Shown piece after piece: positions 11,441 through 21,829 of a stretch of DNA of 64,000 bases. Made by a program: the position numbers and the translations under genes. The notes under the pieces were generated by a model. The model was given only the letters and a program-made list of their open reading frames with translations, had not been told where the DNA came from and did not search any database. Each line of letters starts with the position of its first letter. Position 1 is the first letter of the stretch. Source of the stretch: Delphinapterus leucas (Eukaryota > Chordata > Mammalia > Artiodactyla > Monodontidae); NCBI RefSeq assembly GCF_002288925.2, contig NW_022098050.1, forward strand, positions 9,796,884 through 9,860,883, written 5' to 3'.

Positions 11441-11644
11441 TTTTTTTTTTTTTTCGGTACACGGGCCTCTAACTGTTGTGGCCTCTCCCGTTGGGGAGCA
11501 CAGGCTCCAGCGGCAAAGGCTCAGCAGCCATGGCTCACGGGCCTAGCCGCTCCATGGCATGTGGGATCTTCCCAGACCAGGGCATGAACCTGTGTCCCCT
11601 GCATTGGCAGGCAGACTCTTAACCACTGCGCCACCAGGGAAGCC
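11441..11644 (-). mobile_element. CHR-type SINE, short form, reverse
   Basis: T-rich tail at 11441-11454, then the complement of the SINE tail, body and head, ending 'gccaccagggaagccct'. The target-site duplication is ctccagcatttctt (11427-11440) and ctacagcatttctt (11647-11660). It is inserted in L1-A ORF2, so it postdates L1-A. Confidence 0.95.
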
Positions 11645-11723
11645 CTCTACAGCATTTCTTGTTCGTAGATTTTTTGATGATGGCCATTCTGTCCAGTGTG
11701 AGATGATGTCACATTGTAGTTTT

Positions 11724-11940
11724 TTGGGTTTTTTTGTTTTGTTTTTTTGCAGTACATGGGCCTTTCACCGTTGTGGCCTCTCCTGTTGCGGAGCACAGGC
11801 TCCGGACGCGCAAGCTCAGCAGCCATGGCTCATGGTCCCAGCCGCTCCGCGGCATGTGAGATCTTCCTGGACCGTGGCATGAACCTGCATCCCCTGCATC
11901 GGCAGGTGGACTCTCAACCACTGTGCCACCAGGGAAGCCC
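11724..11940 (-). mobile_element. CHR-type SINE, short form, reverse
   Basis: A reverse SINE with a T-rich tail and the head complement 'tgccaccagggaagccc' at its right end. A perfect 13-bp duplication (acattgtagtttt) lies at 11711-11723 and 11941-11953. It is only about 80 bp from the previous SINE, inside the same L1 ORF2. Confidence 0.95.
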
Positions 11941-14900
11941 ACATTGTAGTTTTGATTTGCATTTCTCTAATGATTAATAATGTTGAGCATTCTTACATGT
12001 GTTTGTTGGCAATCTGTATATCTTCTTTGGAGAAATGTCTACTTAAGTCTTCTGCCCATTTTTGGATTGGGTTGTTTGTTTTTTTGTTATTGAGATGCAT
12101 GAGCTGCTTATAAATTTTGGAGATTAATCCTTTGTCAGTTACTTCATTTGCAAATATTTTCTCCCATTCTGAGGGTTGTCTTTTGGTCTTGTTGATGGTT
12201 TCCTTTGCTGTGCAAAAGCTTTGAAGTTTCATTAGGTCCCATTTGTTTATTTTTGTTTTTATTTCCATTTCTCTAGGAGGTGGGTCAAAAAGGATCTTGC
12301 TGTGATTTATGTCATAGAGTGTTCTGCCTATGTTTTTATCTAAGAGTTTGATAGTGTCTGGCCTTACATTTAGGTCTTTAATCCATTTTGAGTTTATTTT
12401 TGTGTATGGTGTTAGGGAGTGTTCTAACTTCATACTTTTACATGTAGCTGTCCAGTTTTCCCAGCACCACTTTTGAAGAGGCTGTCTTTTCTCCACTGTA
12501 TATTCTTGCCTCCTTTATCAAAGATAAGGTGACCATATGTGCGTGGGTTTACCTCTGGGATTTCTATCCTGTTCCACTGATCTATATTTCTGTTTTTGTG
12601 CCAGTACCTTACTGTCTTGATTACTGTAGCTTTGTAATATAGTCTGAAGTCAGGGAGCCTGATTCCTCCAGCTCCATTTTTCATTTCCAAGATTGCTTTA
12701 GCTATTCGGGGTCTTTTGTGTTTCCATACAAATTGTGAAATTTTTTGTTCTACTTCTGTGAAAAATGCCATTGGTAGTTTGATAGGGATTGCATTGAATC
12801 TGTAGATTGCTTTGGGTATTATAGTCCTTTTCACAATGTTCATTCCTCCAATCCAAGAACATGGTATATCTCTTCATCTGTTTGTATCATCCTTAATTTT
12901 TTTCATCAGTTTAATAGTTTTCTGCATACAGGTCTTTTGTCTCCTTAGGTAGGTTTATTCCTAGGTATTTATTCTCTTTGTTTCGATGGTTAATGGAATT
13001 GTTTCCTTTTTTCTCTTTCAGATTTTTCAACTTTAGTGTATAGGAATGCATGTGCATTGATTTTGTATCCTGCTACTTTACCAAATTCATTGATTAGCTC
13101 CAGTAGTTTTCTGCTGGAGTTTTTAGGTGTCGCTATATATAGTATCATTTCATCTGCAAACAGTGACAGCTTTAGTTCTTCTTTTCTGATTTGGATTCCT
13201 TTTATTTCTTTTTCTTCTCTGATTGCTCTGGCTAAAACTTCAAAAACTATGTTGAATAATAGTGGTGAGAGTGTGCAACCTTGTCTTGTTCCTCATCTTA
13301 GTGGAAATGGTTTCAGTGTTTCACCACTGAGGACGATGTTGGCTGTGGGTTTGTCATATATGGCCTTTATTATGTTGAGGTAAGTTCCCTCTATGGCTAC
13401 TTTCTGGAGGGTTTTTATCATAAATGGGTGTTGAATTTTGTTGAAAGCTTTTTCTGCATCTATTGAGATGATCATATGGTTTTTCTCCTTCAGTTTGTTA
13501 ATATGGTTTATCACATTGTTTGATTTGTGTATATTGAAGAATCCTTGCATTCCTGGGATGAATCCCACTTGATCATGTTGTATGATGATTTTAATGTGCT
13601 GTTGGATTCGGTTTGCTAGTATTTTATTGAGGATTTTTGCATCTATGTTCATGAATGCTATTGGCCCGTAGTTTTCTTTTTTTGTAACATACTTGTCTGG
13701 TTTTGGTATCAAGGTGATGGTGGCCTCATAGAATGAGTTTGGGAGTGTTCCTCACTCTGCTATATTTTCGAAGAGTTTGAGAAGGATAGGTGGTAGCTCT
13801 TCTCTAAATATTTGATAGAATTTGCCTGTGAAGCCATCTGGTCTTGGACTTTTGTTTGTTGGAAGATTTTTAATCACAGTCTCAATTTAAGTGCTTGTGA
13901 TTGGGCCGTTTATATTTTCTATTTCTTCCTGCTTCAGTCTTGGAAGGTTGCGCTTTTCTAAGAATGTGTCCATTTCTACCAGGTTGTCCATTTTATTGGC
14001 ATAGAGTTGCTTGTAGTAATCTCTCATGATCCTTTGTATTTCTGCAGTGTCTGTTGTCACTTCTCCTTTTTCATTTCTAATTCTATTGATTTGCGACTTC
14101 TCCCTTTTTTTTTTGATGATTCTGGCTAATGGTTTATCAATTTTGTTTATCTTGTCAAAGAACCAGCTTTTAGTTTTATTGATCTTTGCTATTGTTTCTT
14201 TCATTTATTTTTCATTTATTTCTGATCTGATCTTTATGATTTCTTTCCTTCTGGTGACTTTGAGGGTTTTTTTGTCTTCATTCTCTAATTGCTTTATGTG
14301 TAAGGTTAGGTTGTTCATTTGAGATGTTTCTTGTTTCTTGAGGTAGGATTGTAATGCTCTAAACTTCCCTCTTAGAACTGCTTTTGCTGCATCCCATAGG
14401 TTTTGGGCCATCGTGTTTTCATTGTCATTTGATTCTAGGTATTTTTTGATATCCCCTTTTATTGATTCAGTGATCTCTGGTTATTAAGTAGTTTATTGTT
14501 TAGCCTCCATATGTTTGTGTTTTTTACAGATTTTTTCCTGTAATTCATATCTAGTTTCATAGCGTTGTGGTCAGAAAAGATATTTGATATGATTTCAATT
14601 TTCTTAAATTTACCAAGGCTTGATTTGTGACCCAAGATATGATCTATCCTGGAGAAAGTTCAATGAGCACTTGAGAAGAAAGTGGATTGTGTTGTTTTTG
14701 GATGGAATGTCCTATAAATAGCAGTTATGTCCATCTTGTTTAACGTATCATTTAAAGCCTGTATTTTCTTATTTAATTTCATTTTGGATGATCTGTCCAT
14801 GGGTGAAAGTGCGGTATTAAAGTCCCCTACTATGATTGTCTTACTGTCGATTTCCCCTTTTATGGCTGTTAGCATTTGCTTAACATATTGTGGTGCTCCT

Positions 14901-15288
14901 ATGTTAGGTCCATAAATATTTACGATTGTTTTATCTTCTTCTTGGATTGATCCCTTGATCGTTATGTAGTGTCCTTCTTTTTGTCTTGTAATAGTGTTTA
15001 TTTTAAAGTCTATTTTGTCTGATATGAGAATTGCTACTCCAGCTTTCTTTGATTTTCATTTGCATGGAATATCTTTTTCCATCCCTTCACTTTCAGTCTG
15101 TATCTGTCCCTAGGTCTGAAGTGGGTGTCTTGTAGACAGCATATATACGGGTCTTGTTTTGGGATCCATTCAGCCTATGTCTAAGTCTCTTGGTGGGAGC
15201 ATTTGATCCATTTACATTTAAGGTAATTATTGATATGTATGTTCCTATTACCAATTTCTTAATTGTTTTGGGTTTGCTTGTTTCCTGC

Positions 15289-16173
15289 TTAGAGAAGTTC
15301 CTTTAGGATTTGTTGTAAAGCCGGTTTGGTGGTGCTGAACTCTCTTAGCTTTTGCTTGTCTGTAAAAGTTTAATTTCTCCATTGAATCTGAATGAGATCC
15401 TTGCTGGGTAGAGTAATCTTGGTTGTAGGTTTCTCCCTTTCATAACTTTTAATATGTCTTGCCACTCCCTTCTGACTTGCAGATTTTCTGCTGAAAGTTC
15501 AGCTGTTATCCTTATGGGGATTCCCTTGTATGTTATTTATTGTTTTCCCTTGCTGCTTTTAATATTTTTTCTTTGTATTTAATTTTTGAAAGTTTGATTA
15601 ATATGTGTCTTGGCATGTTTCTCCTTGGATGTATCCTGTATGGACTCTCTGTGCTTCCTGGACTTGATTATTTCCTTTCCCACATTAGGGTAGTTTTCAA
15701 CCATAATCTCTTCAAATATTTTCTCACTCCCTGTCTTTCTCTCTTCTTCTTCTGGGACCTCTATAGTTAGAATGTTGGTGCATTTAGTGTTGTCCCAGAG
15801 GTCTCTGAACTATCCTCAATTCTTTTCATTATTTTTTCTTTATTATGCTCTGCAGTAGTTATTCCCACTATTTTATATTCCAGGTCACTTATCCGTTCTT
15901 CTGCCTCAGTTATTCTGCTATCAATTCCTTCTAGAGAATTTTAAATTTCATTTATTATGTTTTTCATCATTGTTTGTTTGTTCTTTAGTTCTTCTAGGTC
16001 CTTGTTAACGTTTCTTTTATATTCTCCATTGTATTTCCAAGATTTTGTATCATCTTTACTATCATTACTCTGAATTCTTTTTCAAGTAGACTGCCTACTT
16101 CCTCTTTATTTTTTTGGTCTGGTCAGTTTTTATCTTGCTCCCTCATCTGCTGCATGTTTCTCTGCCTTCTCAT
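15289..16173 (-). pseudogene. L1-A ORF1 (RNA-binding chaperone), broken
   Basis: ORF1 encodes the L1 RNA-binding coiled-coil protein that packages L1 RNA in the cytoplasm. The start codon is the complement of 'cat' at 16171-16173 and opens with MRRQRN. The stop is at 15289-15291, giving about 295 codons, the same as in L1-B. The N-terminal part, coiled-coil region and C-terminal end ('kpalqq'-like) are recognisable, but frameshifts and internal stops break the frame. It lies 34 nt upstream of ORF2, as usual for L1. Confidence 0.85.
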
Positions 16174-16680
16174 TTTGCTTAACTGACTCTTTTTCAGGTC
16201 TCCTTTTTGCAGGCTGCAGGTTCATAGTTTCCATTGTTTTTGGTGTCTGTCCCCAGTGGCTAAGGTTGGCTCAGTGGGTTGTGTAGGCTTCCTGGTGGAG
16301 GGGACTAGAGCCTGTGTTCTGGTGGATGAGGCTGGATCTTGTCTTTCTGGTGGGCAGGTCCATGTCTGGTAGTGTGTTTTGGGGTGTCTGTGACCTTATT
16401 GTGATTTTAGGCAGCCTCTCTGCTAATGGGTGGGGTTGTGTTCCTCTCTTGTTATTTGTTTAGCATAGGGTGTCCAGCACTATAGCTTGCTGGTTGTTGA
16501 GTGGAGCTGGGTCTTAGCGTTGAGGTGGAGATCTCTGGGAGGGCATTCGCCATTTGATATTACATGGAGCTGGGAGGTCTCTGGTGGACCAATGTCCTGA
16601 ACTCGGCTCTCCCACCTCAGAGCACAGACCTGAGACCCGTTCAGAACACCAAGGCCCTGTCAGCCACACCACTCAGAACA

Positions 16681-16775
16681 AAAGGGAGAAAGAAAGAAAG
16701 AAGAAAGAAAGAAAGAGAGAGAGAAAGAAAAAGAAAGAAGAAAGAGAGAGAGAGAGAGAGAAAGAAAGAAAATTA
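16681..16775. repeat. (GAAA)n/(GA)n simple repeat
   Basis: A polypurine tract of gaaa and gaga units in the L1-A 5' UTR. The matching place in L1-B (35496-35530) has a much shorter tract, so it expanded after insertion. Confidence 0.9.
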
Positions 16776-17282
16776 ATAAAATAAAAATAATTATTGAAAA
16801 TTAAAAAGTAATAAAAAGAGGAAAAAAAGAAAGAAGTGAGCAACCAAACCAAAAAACAAATCCACCAATAATCACAAGTGCTAAAAACTATACTAAAAAA
16901 ACCCCCCCAAAAACGGACAGACAGAACCCTATGACAAATGGCAAAAGTGAAGCTACACAGACAAAACCACCCAAAGAAACATTCACATACAGACCCAAAA
17001 AAGAGAAAAAGGAGAAAAAAATATATGTCATTGCTCCCAAAGTCCACTACCTCAATTTAGGATGATTCATCGTGTATTCAGATATTCCATAGGCAGGGTA
17101 CATCAAATTGATTGTGGAGATTTAATCCGCTGCTCCTGAGGCTGCTGGGAGAAATTTCCCTTTCTCTTCTTTGTTCACACAGCTCCTGGGGTTCAGCTTT
17201 GGATTTGGACCCACCTCTGCATGTAGGTCGCCTGAGGGCGTCTGTTCCCGCCCAGACATGACGGAGTTAAAGGAGCAGCTGA

Positions 17283-17571
17283 GGGCTTCCCTGGTGGCGC
17301 AGTGGTTGAGAATCTGCCTGCTAATGCAGGGGACACGGGTTCGAGCCCTGGTCTGGGAGGATCCCACATGCCGCGGAGCAACTGGGCCCGTGAGTCACAA
17401 CTACTGAGCCTGCGCATCTGGAGCCTGTGCTCCGCAACAAGAGAGGCTGCGATAGTGAGAGTCCCGCGCACCGCGATGAAGAGTGGCCCCTGCTTGCCAC
17501 AACTAGAGAAAGCCCTCGCACAGAAACGAAGACCCAACACAGCAAAAATAAATTAATTAAAAAAAAAAAAA
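17283..17571 (+). mobile_element. CHR-type SINE, long form
   Basis: Head 'gcttccctggtggcgcagtg', B box 'gggttcgagccctggt', long tail region 'ccacaactagagaaagccct' and an A-rich end. A perfect 13-bp duplication (aaggagcagctga) lies at 17270-17282 and 17572-17584. It is inserted in the L1-A 5' UTR. Confidence 0.95.
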
Positions 17572-18540
17572 AAGGAGCAGCTGATTCAGGGGCTCTGGCT
17601 CACTCAGGCCAGGGGGAGGGAGGGGTACGGATGTGGGGTGAGCCTGTGGAGCAGAGGCCGGCGTGACGTTGCACCAGCCTGAGGCTCGCCGTGTGTTCTC
17701 CCGGGGAAGTTGTCCCTGGATCACGGGACCCTGGCAGTGGTGTGCTGCACAGGCTCCTGGGAGAGCAGGTGTGGCTAGTGACCTGTGCTTGCACACAGGC
17801 TTCTTGGTGGCGGCAGCAGCAGCCTTAGCGTCTCATGCCTGTCTCTGGGGTCCGCGCTGATAGCTGTGGCTCGCGCCCATCTCTGGAGCTCGTTTAGGCA
17901 GTGCTCTGAATCCCCCCTCCTTGTGCACCCTGAAACAATGGTCTTCTCCCTCTTTGGCAGGTCCAGACATTTTCCAGGACTCCTTCCTGGCTGGCTGTGG
18001 TGCACTAGCCCCCTTCAGGCTGTGTTCACACAGCCAACCCCAGTCCTCTCCCTGGGATCTGACCTCCGAAGCCCAAGCCTCAGCTCCCAGCCCCCGCCCA
18101 TCCCGGCAGGTGAGCAGACAAGCCTCTTGGGCTGGTGAGTGCTGGTCAGCACCAATCCTCTTTGTGGGAATCTCTCTGCTTTGCCCTCTGCACCCCTGTT
18201 GCTATGCTCTTCTCTGTGGCTCCGAAGCTTCCCCCCCTGCCACACCCCGTCTCCACCAGTAAAGGGCTTCCTAGTGTGTGGAAACTTTTCCTCCTTCACA
18301 GCTCCCTCCCACTGGTGCAGGTCCCGTCCCTATTCTTTTGTCTCTGTTTTTTCTTTTTTCTTTTGCCCTACCCAGGTACGTGGGGAGTTTCTTGCCTTTT
18401 GGGAAGTCTGAGGTCTTCTGCCAGCGTTCAGTAGGTATTCTATAGGAGCTGTTCCACATGTACATGTATTTCTGATGTATTTGTGGGGGGGAAGGTGATC
18501 TCCACGTCTTACTCTTCCGCCATCTTGAAGGTCTCTGCCT

Positions 18541-20334
18541 TACCTGCTAGTGTTGGAGGGTCTCCTGCAGAGGCGGATGGGCGGCTGTCTAATCTCATTT
18601 TAATGGAAGGGAAAGTTAGTCTCCCATCCCCTGCCCCCCAGATATGATTTCATTGTAGGATGAATGCTAATAAATAAGTAGTTTCTGTGTTTTCTTTTGT
18701 CATGAGAGAACATTAAAAAAATAAAACTATTGCTTAAAACATCTTTCTCTTGTGTGAGAAACAAATAAAATAGAATCCAATGATGTGACTATGTTTGCAA
18801 CGATTGTTTGTTAAGCCTGAGACTTTTTAGAAACAAGTATACAATTATTCATCTAATCTAAACTTTACATTTTTCTGTTTTCAGGTCAAACTCCCAAGTG
18901 TTTGAGGTCAGATTTTGATGGAACACCCAGATGTCCTCAGCTGTCACGGAGAATACTTACCATATTTGCTTGCATATTTCCCCCATTATATTGACAGATA
19001 TTAGTTATTAACAACGAAGAAAGAGGTGGATTAACGAGTTAACCTAGCAATCACTGTAGCCTGGGACCAAAACCACCCTTGCCATGATCCAAAGTTTTCA
19101 GCTTTATTGTATTCTTTCAGAAATAAGCCATTGTTTCACATGTGGCTAGTAAAATAATAAAAATAAGAATAATAATAAGAAGAAAAAGAACTAACGCCTA
19201 TTTAGCACCTGATACCCAACTACACAAACGCGTGTGCACACACACCATTCTGCCTCTTCTCTCTACCATAGTTGTCATCCCCTCCTCACATACCCATCCT
19301 CCTCTCTCCTGGTGAAAAACTGTCAAAGGGGCTTACTGAATCCTGCATCAGTCTTTGAGATGCATTGGTTTGGTGTGAAATGCATTCACTGGTATGGAAA
19401 TGTGGCTTTAACAAAGGGTTCTTCATATTGGACCAAATGTTTGCAGCATTATGTAGAGCACTGTTTGTACTTCAGAAAGAAGGATCAGCAAGGGAAGGAA
19501 TGGGGCAAAATGGTTTTCTTGGAGTTGTGGGGAAATTTTTCTTTGTTCATAATAGCCCTATGAATAGGACAAATGTGGAAATACTGCCAGAACTGAAAAA
19601 TCCCAGCCTATAGTAACTGCCACTGTTAGGGAACTTCCAGAGGACTGGGAAGTACTGCTGTTTGCCCCCAGCAAAAATTAGGAGAAAAAACATTCCCTTA
19701 CCTGTTGTTAATTGCCAAAACACATGTGTCAAGCCTTCTTTGAGCAAGAGCTGTGTGGGAAATTTACACACAAGTGGAGAGAAAAAGGAGGCAATGACAG
19801 AGTTTTGCTTTCTATTGTCTTTTGAATTTTCTCAAGTATAGCAAATGCTGAACATCCCGGAGGAACAAACTCTTAAGGCTTGGGAAAGATGGATACTAAC
19901 AAGACATACCTTTTTCATCTTTGCCAGGTTAAGGCGATCCAAATAGTTCCTTCTGTTTCAAATGACCATGGATGCCCGGAGTAGACAGACTCACAGGCAA
20001 TGTGTAAGTTTGTGTCACCATGTCACTGTGTCTGGGTAAAGCATTTCTGTCAAGCCCTTAGCTCTGCTCCACGGCACTGTTGAATTAAGGTGCTGCTTTC
20101 AGCAATCAATTTAATGATCAGTGCAGCCAAACAGTGGTTTTGTATTTTTTAGCTGAATTGGTTGATTATGTTACCGAATTGATTAAATTAACTGGCCACT
20201 TTAAGGCCAGAGGGAAAATGCTGCATACTCACCTAGAAGAAAATGTGGGGGAAAAATGATCATTTTCCCACAGTTGAGGAAAATCATCACTTTTTTATAA
20301 TGAGAAATCTATACTGTTTGTGTTACTTCAAAAT
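18541..20334. other. Mostly unique sequence, no gene
   Basis: The first 60 bp or so ('ggagggtctcctgcagaggc') may be extra L1 5' UTR. The rest shows no recognised repeat. Open frames at 19234-19563 and 19365-19613 have no domain signature. A short (AAT/AAG)n tract lies near 19150-19190. Confidence 0.4.
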
Positions 20335-20343
20335 GATTACTGA

Positions 20344-20553
20344 GGGGCTTCCCTCGTGGCGCAGTGGTTGAGAGTACGCCTGCCGATGCAGGGGGACACG
20401 GGTTCGTGCCCCGGTCCGAGAAGATCCCACATGCCGCGGAGCGGCTGGGCCCATGAGCCATGGCCGCTGAGCCTGCGCGTCCGGAGCCTGTGCTCCGCAA
20501 AGGGAGAGGCCACAACAGTGAGAGGCCCGCATACCGCAAAAAAAAAAAAAAAA
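20344..20553 (+). mobile_element. CHR-type SINE, short form
   Basis: A complete short SINE with head 'cttccctcgtggcgcagtgg', B box 'gggttcgtgccccggt', end 'gaggcccgcataccgc' and a poly(A). The 9-bp duplication gattactga lies at 20335-20343 and 20554-20562. Confidence 0.95.
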
Positions 20554-20589
20554 GATTACTGAACTTCTTTTAACTACCCACTTTTATGC

Positions 20590-20770
20590 TCAGCACCAGG
20601 CAAAGTATAGGTAGTATACAAAACTGGACAAACCATTATAGTTTCTGCCCTCCTGGAGCTTATAGCTTAGATGACATGAGAGAGATTTGAATAAATAATT
20701 AGACAAACAAATAAATATGTACAAATGACATGTGTGCTTTATACTTTAAAACATGAAAAAAGCTATGCAA
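20590..20770 (+). repeat. L2 LINE 3' fragment
   Basis: 'ctcagcaccaggcaaagtat', 'tctgccctcctggagcttat' and 'aaacaaataaatatgtacaa' follow the L2 3' consensus order. Confidence 0.65.
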
Positions 20771-20775
20771 AGTAG

Positions 20776-20872
20776 CTTTGATTTTTCCTTTCTTTTTTCC
20801 TTCCTCCTTTCCTTTCTTCTTTTCCTCATTCCTTCCTACTTTCGCCCTCCCTCTCTTTCTTTTTTCTTGTTG
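20776..20872. repeat. Pyrimidine-rich (CT/CTTT)n low-complexity tract
   Basis: Almost continuous C/T sequence (ttcctt, ccttcc and related units) directly after the L2 fragment. The open frames on both strands are composition artefacts. Confidence 0.85.
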
Positions 20873-21239
20873 CGTGATTGGAAAATGTGTAGGTTGAAGG
20901 AGGCTGGAATATGTAAATATGAGGTAAACCTAAGAGACGACATGAAAAGTTTCCTCAAGTTAAAAAAAAAAATCATGGGAAGAAGAAAGAATAGCAGGGT
21001 ATAAGAAAGGGAGTGGAGTAGGGAAGGAAAAACACCAAAGACCTTATGAATTCCACTTAAAATATACAATAATGGCAATTAATGGCTTAGGTTGGTAAGC
21101 TTAGGGAAATAAAACCAGAGGAAGGAAATCATCTAAGAAAGAATTTTCTTCACTTTTCTATAAGTGAAAAGTTTTGTTTTATCTTGTTTCTAAGGTGTTC
21201 TCATGAAGTTTTTTTATTGGTAGAATTTTGGATGGAGTA

Positions 21240-21365
21240 ATTAATTACTGGCTCAGAGGCATGAAATGTAATGCCCATGGTCACACATTGGGATAGAACT
21301 GGGTTGGGCCTCCAGGCCTCCTAATGCCTAAATTGGGGTTCTTTTCACTGTATCACACCAATTCT
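21240..21365 (-). repeat. MIR SINE, reverse
   Basis: 'tggctcagaggcatgaaatg', 'atgcccatggtcacaca' and 'ggatagaactgggttg' match the reverse complement of the MIR core. Confidence 0.65.
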
Positions 21366-21829
21366 AAGTAAAGAAAGCTTTCTAGTGCAATGCCTCATTA
21401 TTTTTAATGGACAACTTTGTTTACATATAATCAAATTGTCTACAGTTTGCCTGGAGGTGGGAAACATTTCCTACCTCTACTGGTTGCTTGTGATCACACT
21501 TCTGGCCTCTGTCCAGCCCTTACTCAGATTTACCTTGTGGATGAGATTGGGAGAATTAACTGGGCAAGTGCAACTCTGTTCCTTTCTCCTTCTGGTATCT
21601 GCCTGCAGAGAGCTGTGAGTTTCCATGGGAGAGACCTGTGACGGCAGGTAATTCTCCTAAATGCCTTGATGCAGTATCAGGAAGCCTAGTCAGCCACCCA
21701 CCCAAGCTTCATTCTCCAAACAACTTTATCAATAACAAAGCTGATTTATCTCATCTTTTGAGTCCTACAAGCTCAAATACTAGTAGAAGTCATCAGTAAA
21801 TCTATCTGTGAATGGGCTTTTCTTTGTGA
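21366..21829. other. Unique sequence
   Basis: No repeat or gene recognised. Overlapping open frames at 21385-21641 have no recognisable domain. Confidence 0.35.

Larger units (their letters stand above)
10999..15254 (-). pseudogene. L1-A ORF2 (endonuclease/reverse transcriptase), broken
   Basis: With the SINEs removed this is about 1,270 codons, the normal ORF2 length. Endonuclease sequence lies at about 14660-15250, reverse transcriptase at about 12850-14410 and the C-terminal region at about 11000-12840. The start codon at 15252-15254 reads TTG, whereas L1-B has ATG at the matching place. The RT active site reads FADE instead of FADD (codon at 13149-13151), losing the second aspartate. Frameshifts and stops split the frame into pieces of 60-170 residues, and two SINEs interrupt the C-terminal part. 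It is dead. In an active L1 the protein nicks DNA and primes reverse transcription in the nucleus. Confidence 0.9.
10624..18540 (-). mobile_element. L1-A: near full-length cetartiodactyl L1
   Basis: It runs from the 3' poly(A), seen as T's at about 10624, through the 3' UTR, ORF2, ORF1 and a GC-rich 5' UTR. It ends at 'cttccgccatcttgaag' near 18535, the complement of the 'aagatggcgg' L1 start. Excluding three SINE insertions (11441-11644, 11724-11940, 17283-17571) the length is about 7.2 kb, which is full size for the family. I could not find a target-site duplication. Both ORFs are broken, so it cannot mobilise itself. Confidence 0.9.
16174..18540 (-). promoter_or_regulatory. L1-A 5' UTR / internal promoter region
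   Basis: This GC-rich 5' UTR in reverse carries the L1 internal promoter in active elements. It holds a purine-rich (GAAA)n expansion at 16681-16775 and a SINE at 17283-17571. The far end carries the complement of the 'ttcaagatggcgg' start. Many short open frames on both strands reflect its GC-rich composition and are not genes. Activity is unlikely given the decay of the element. Confidence 0.75.

Noticed and set aside
17150..18440. Cluster of overlapping GC-rich open frames on both strands resembling a gene with a CpG island
   Set aside because: The same sequence recurs in the L1-B 5' UTR (36000-36900) and lies directly upstream of L1 ORF1. It is an L1 promoter region.
10624..18600. Target-site duplication for L1-A
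   Set aside because: I compared the flanks at about 10600-10623 and 18536-18600 and found no convincing match. The 5' boundary is uncertain.
20344..20420. tRNA gene-like A and B boxes
   Set aside because: They are part of a tRNA-derived SINE with a poly(A) and target duplication. No cloverleaf gene is present.
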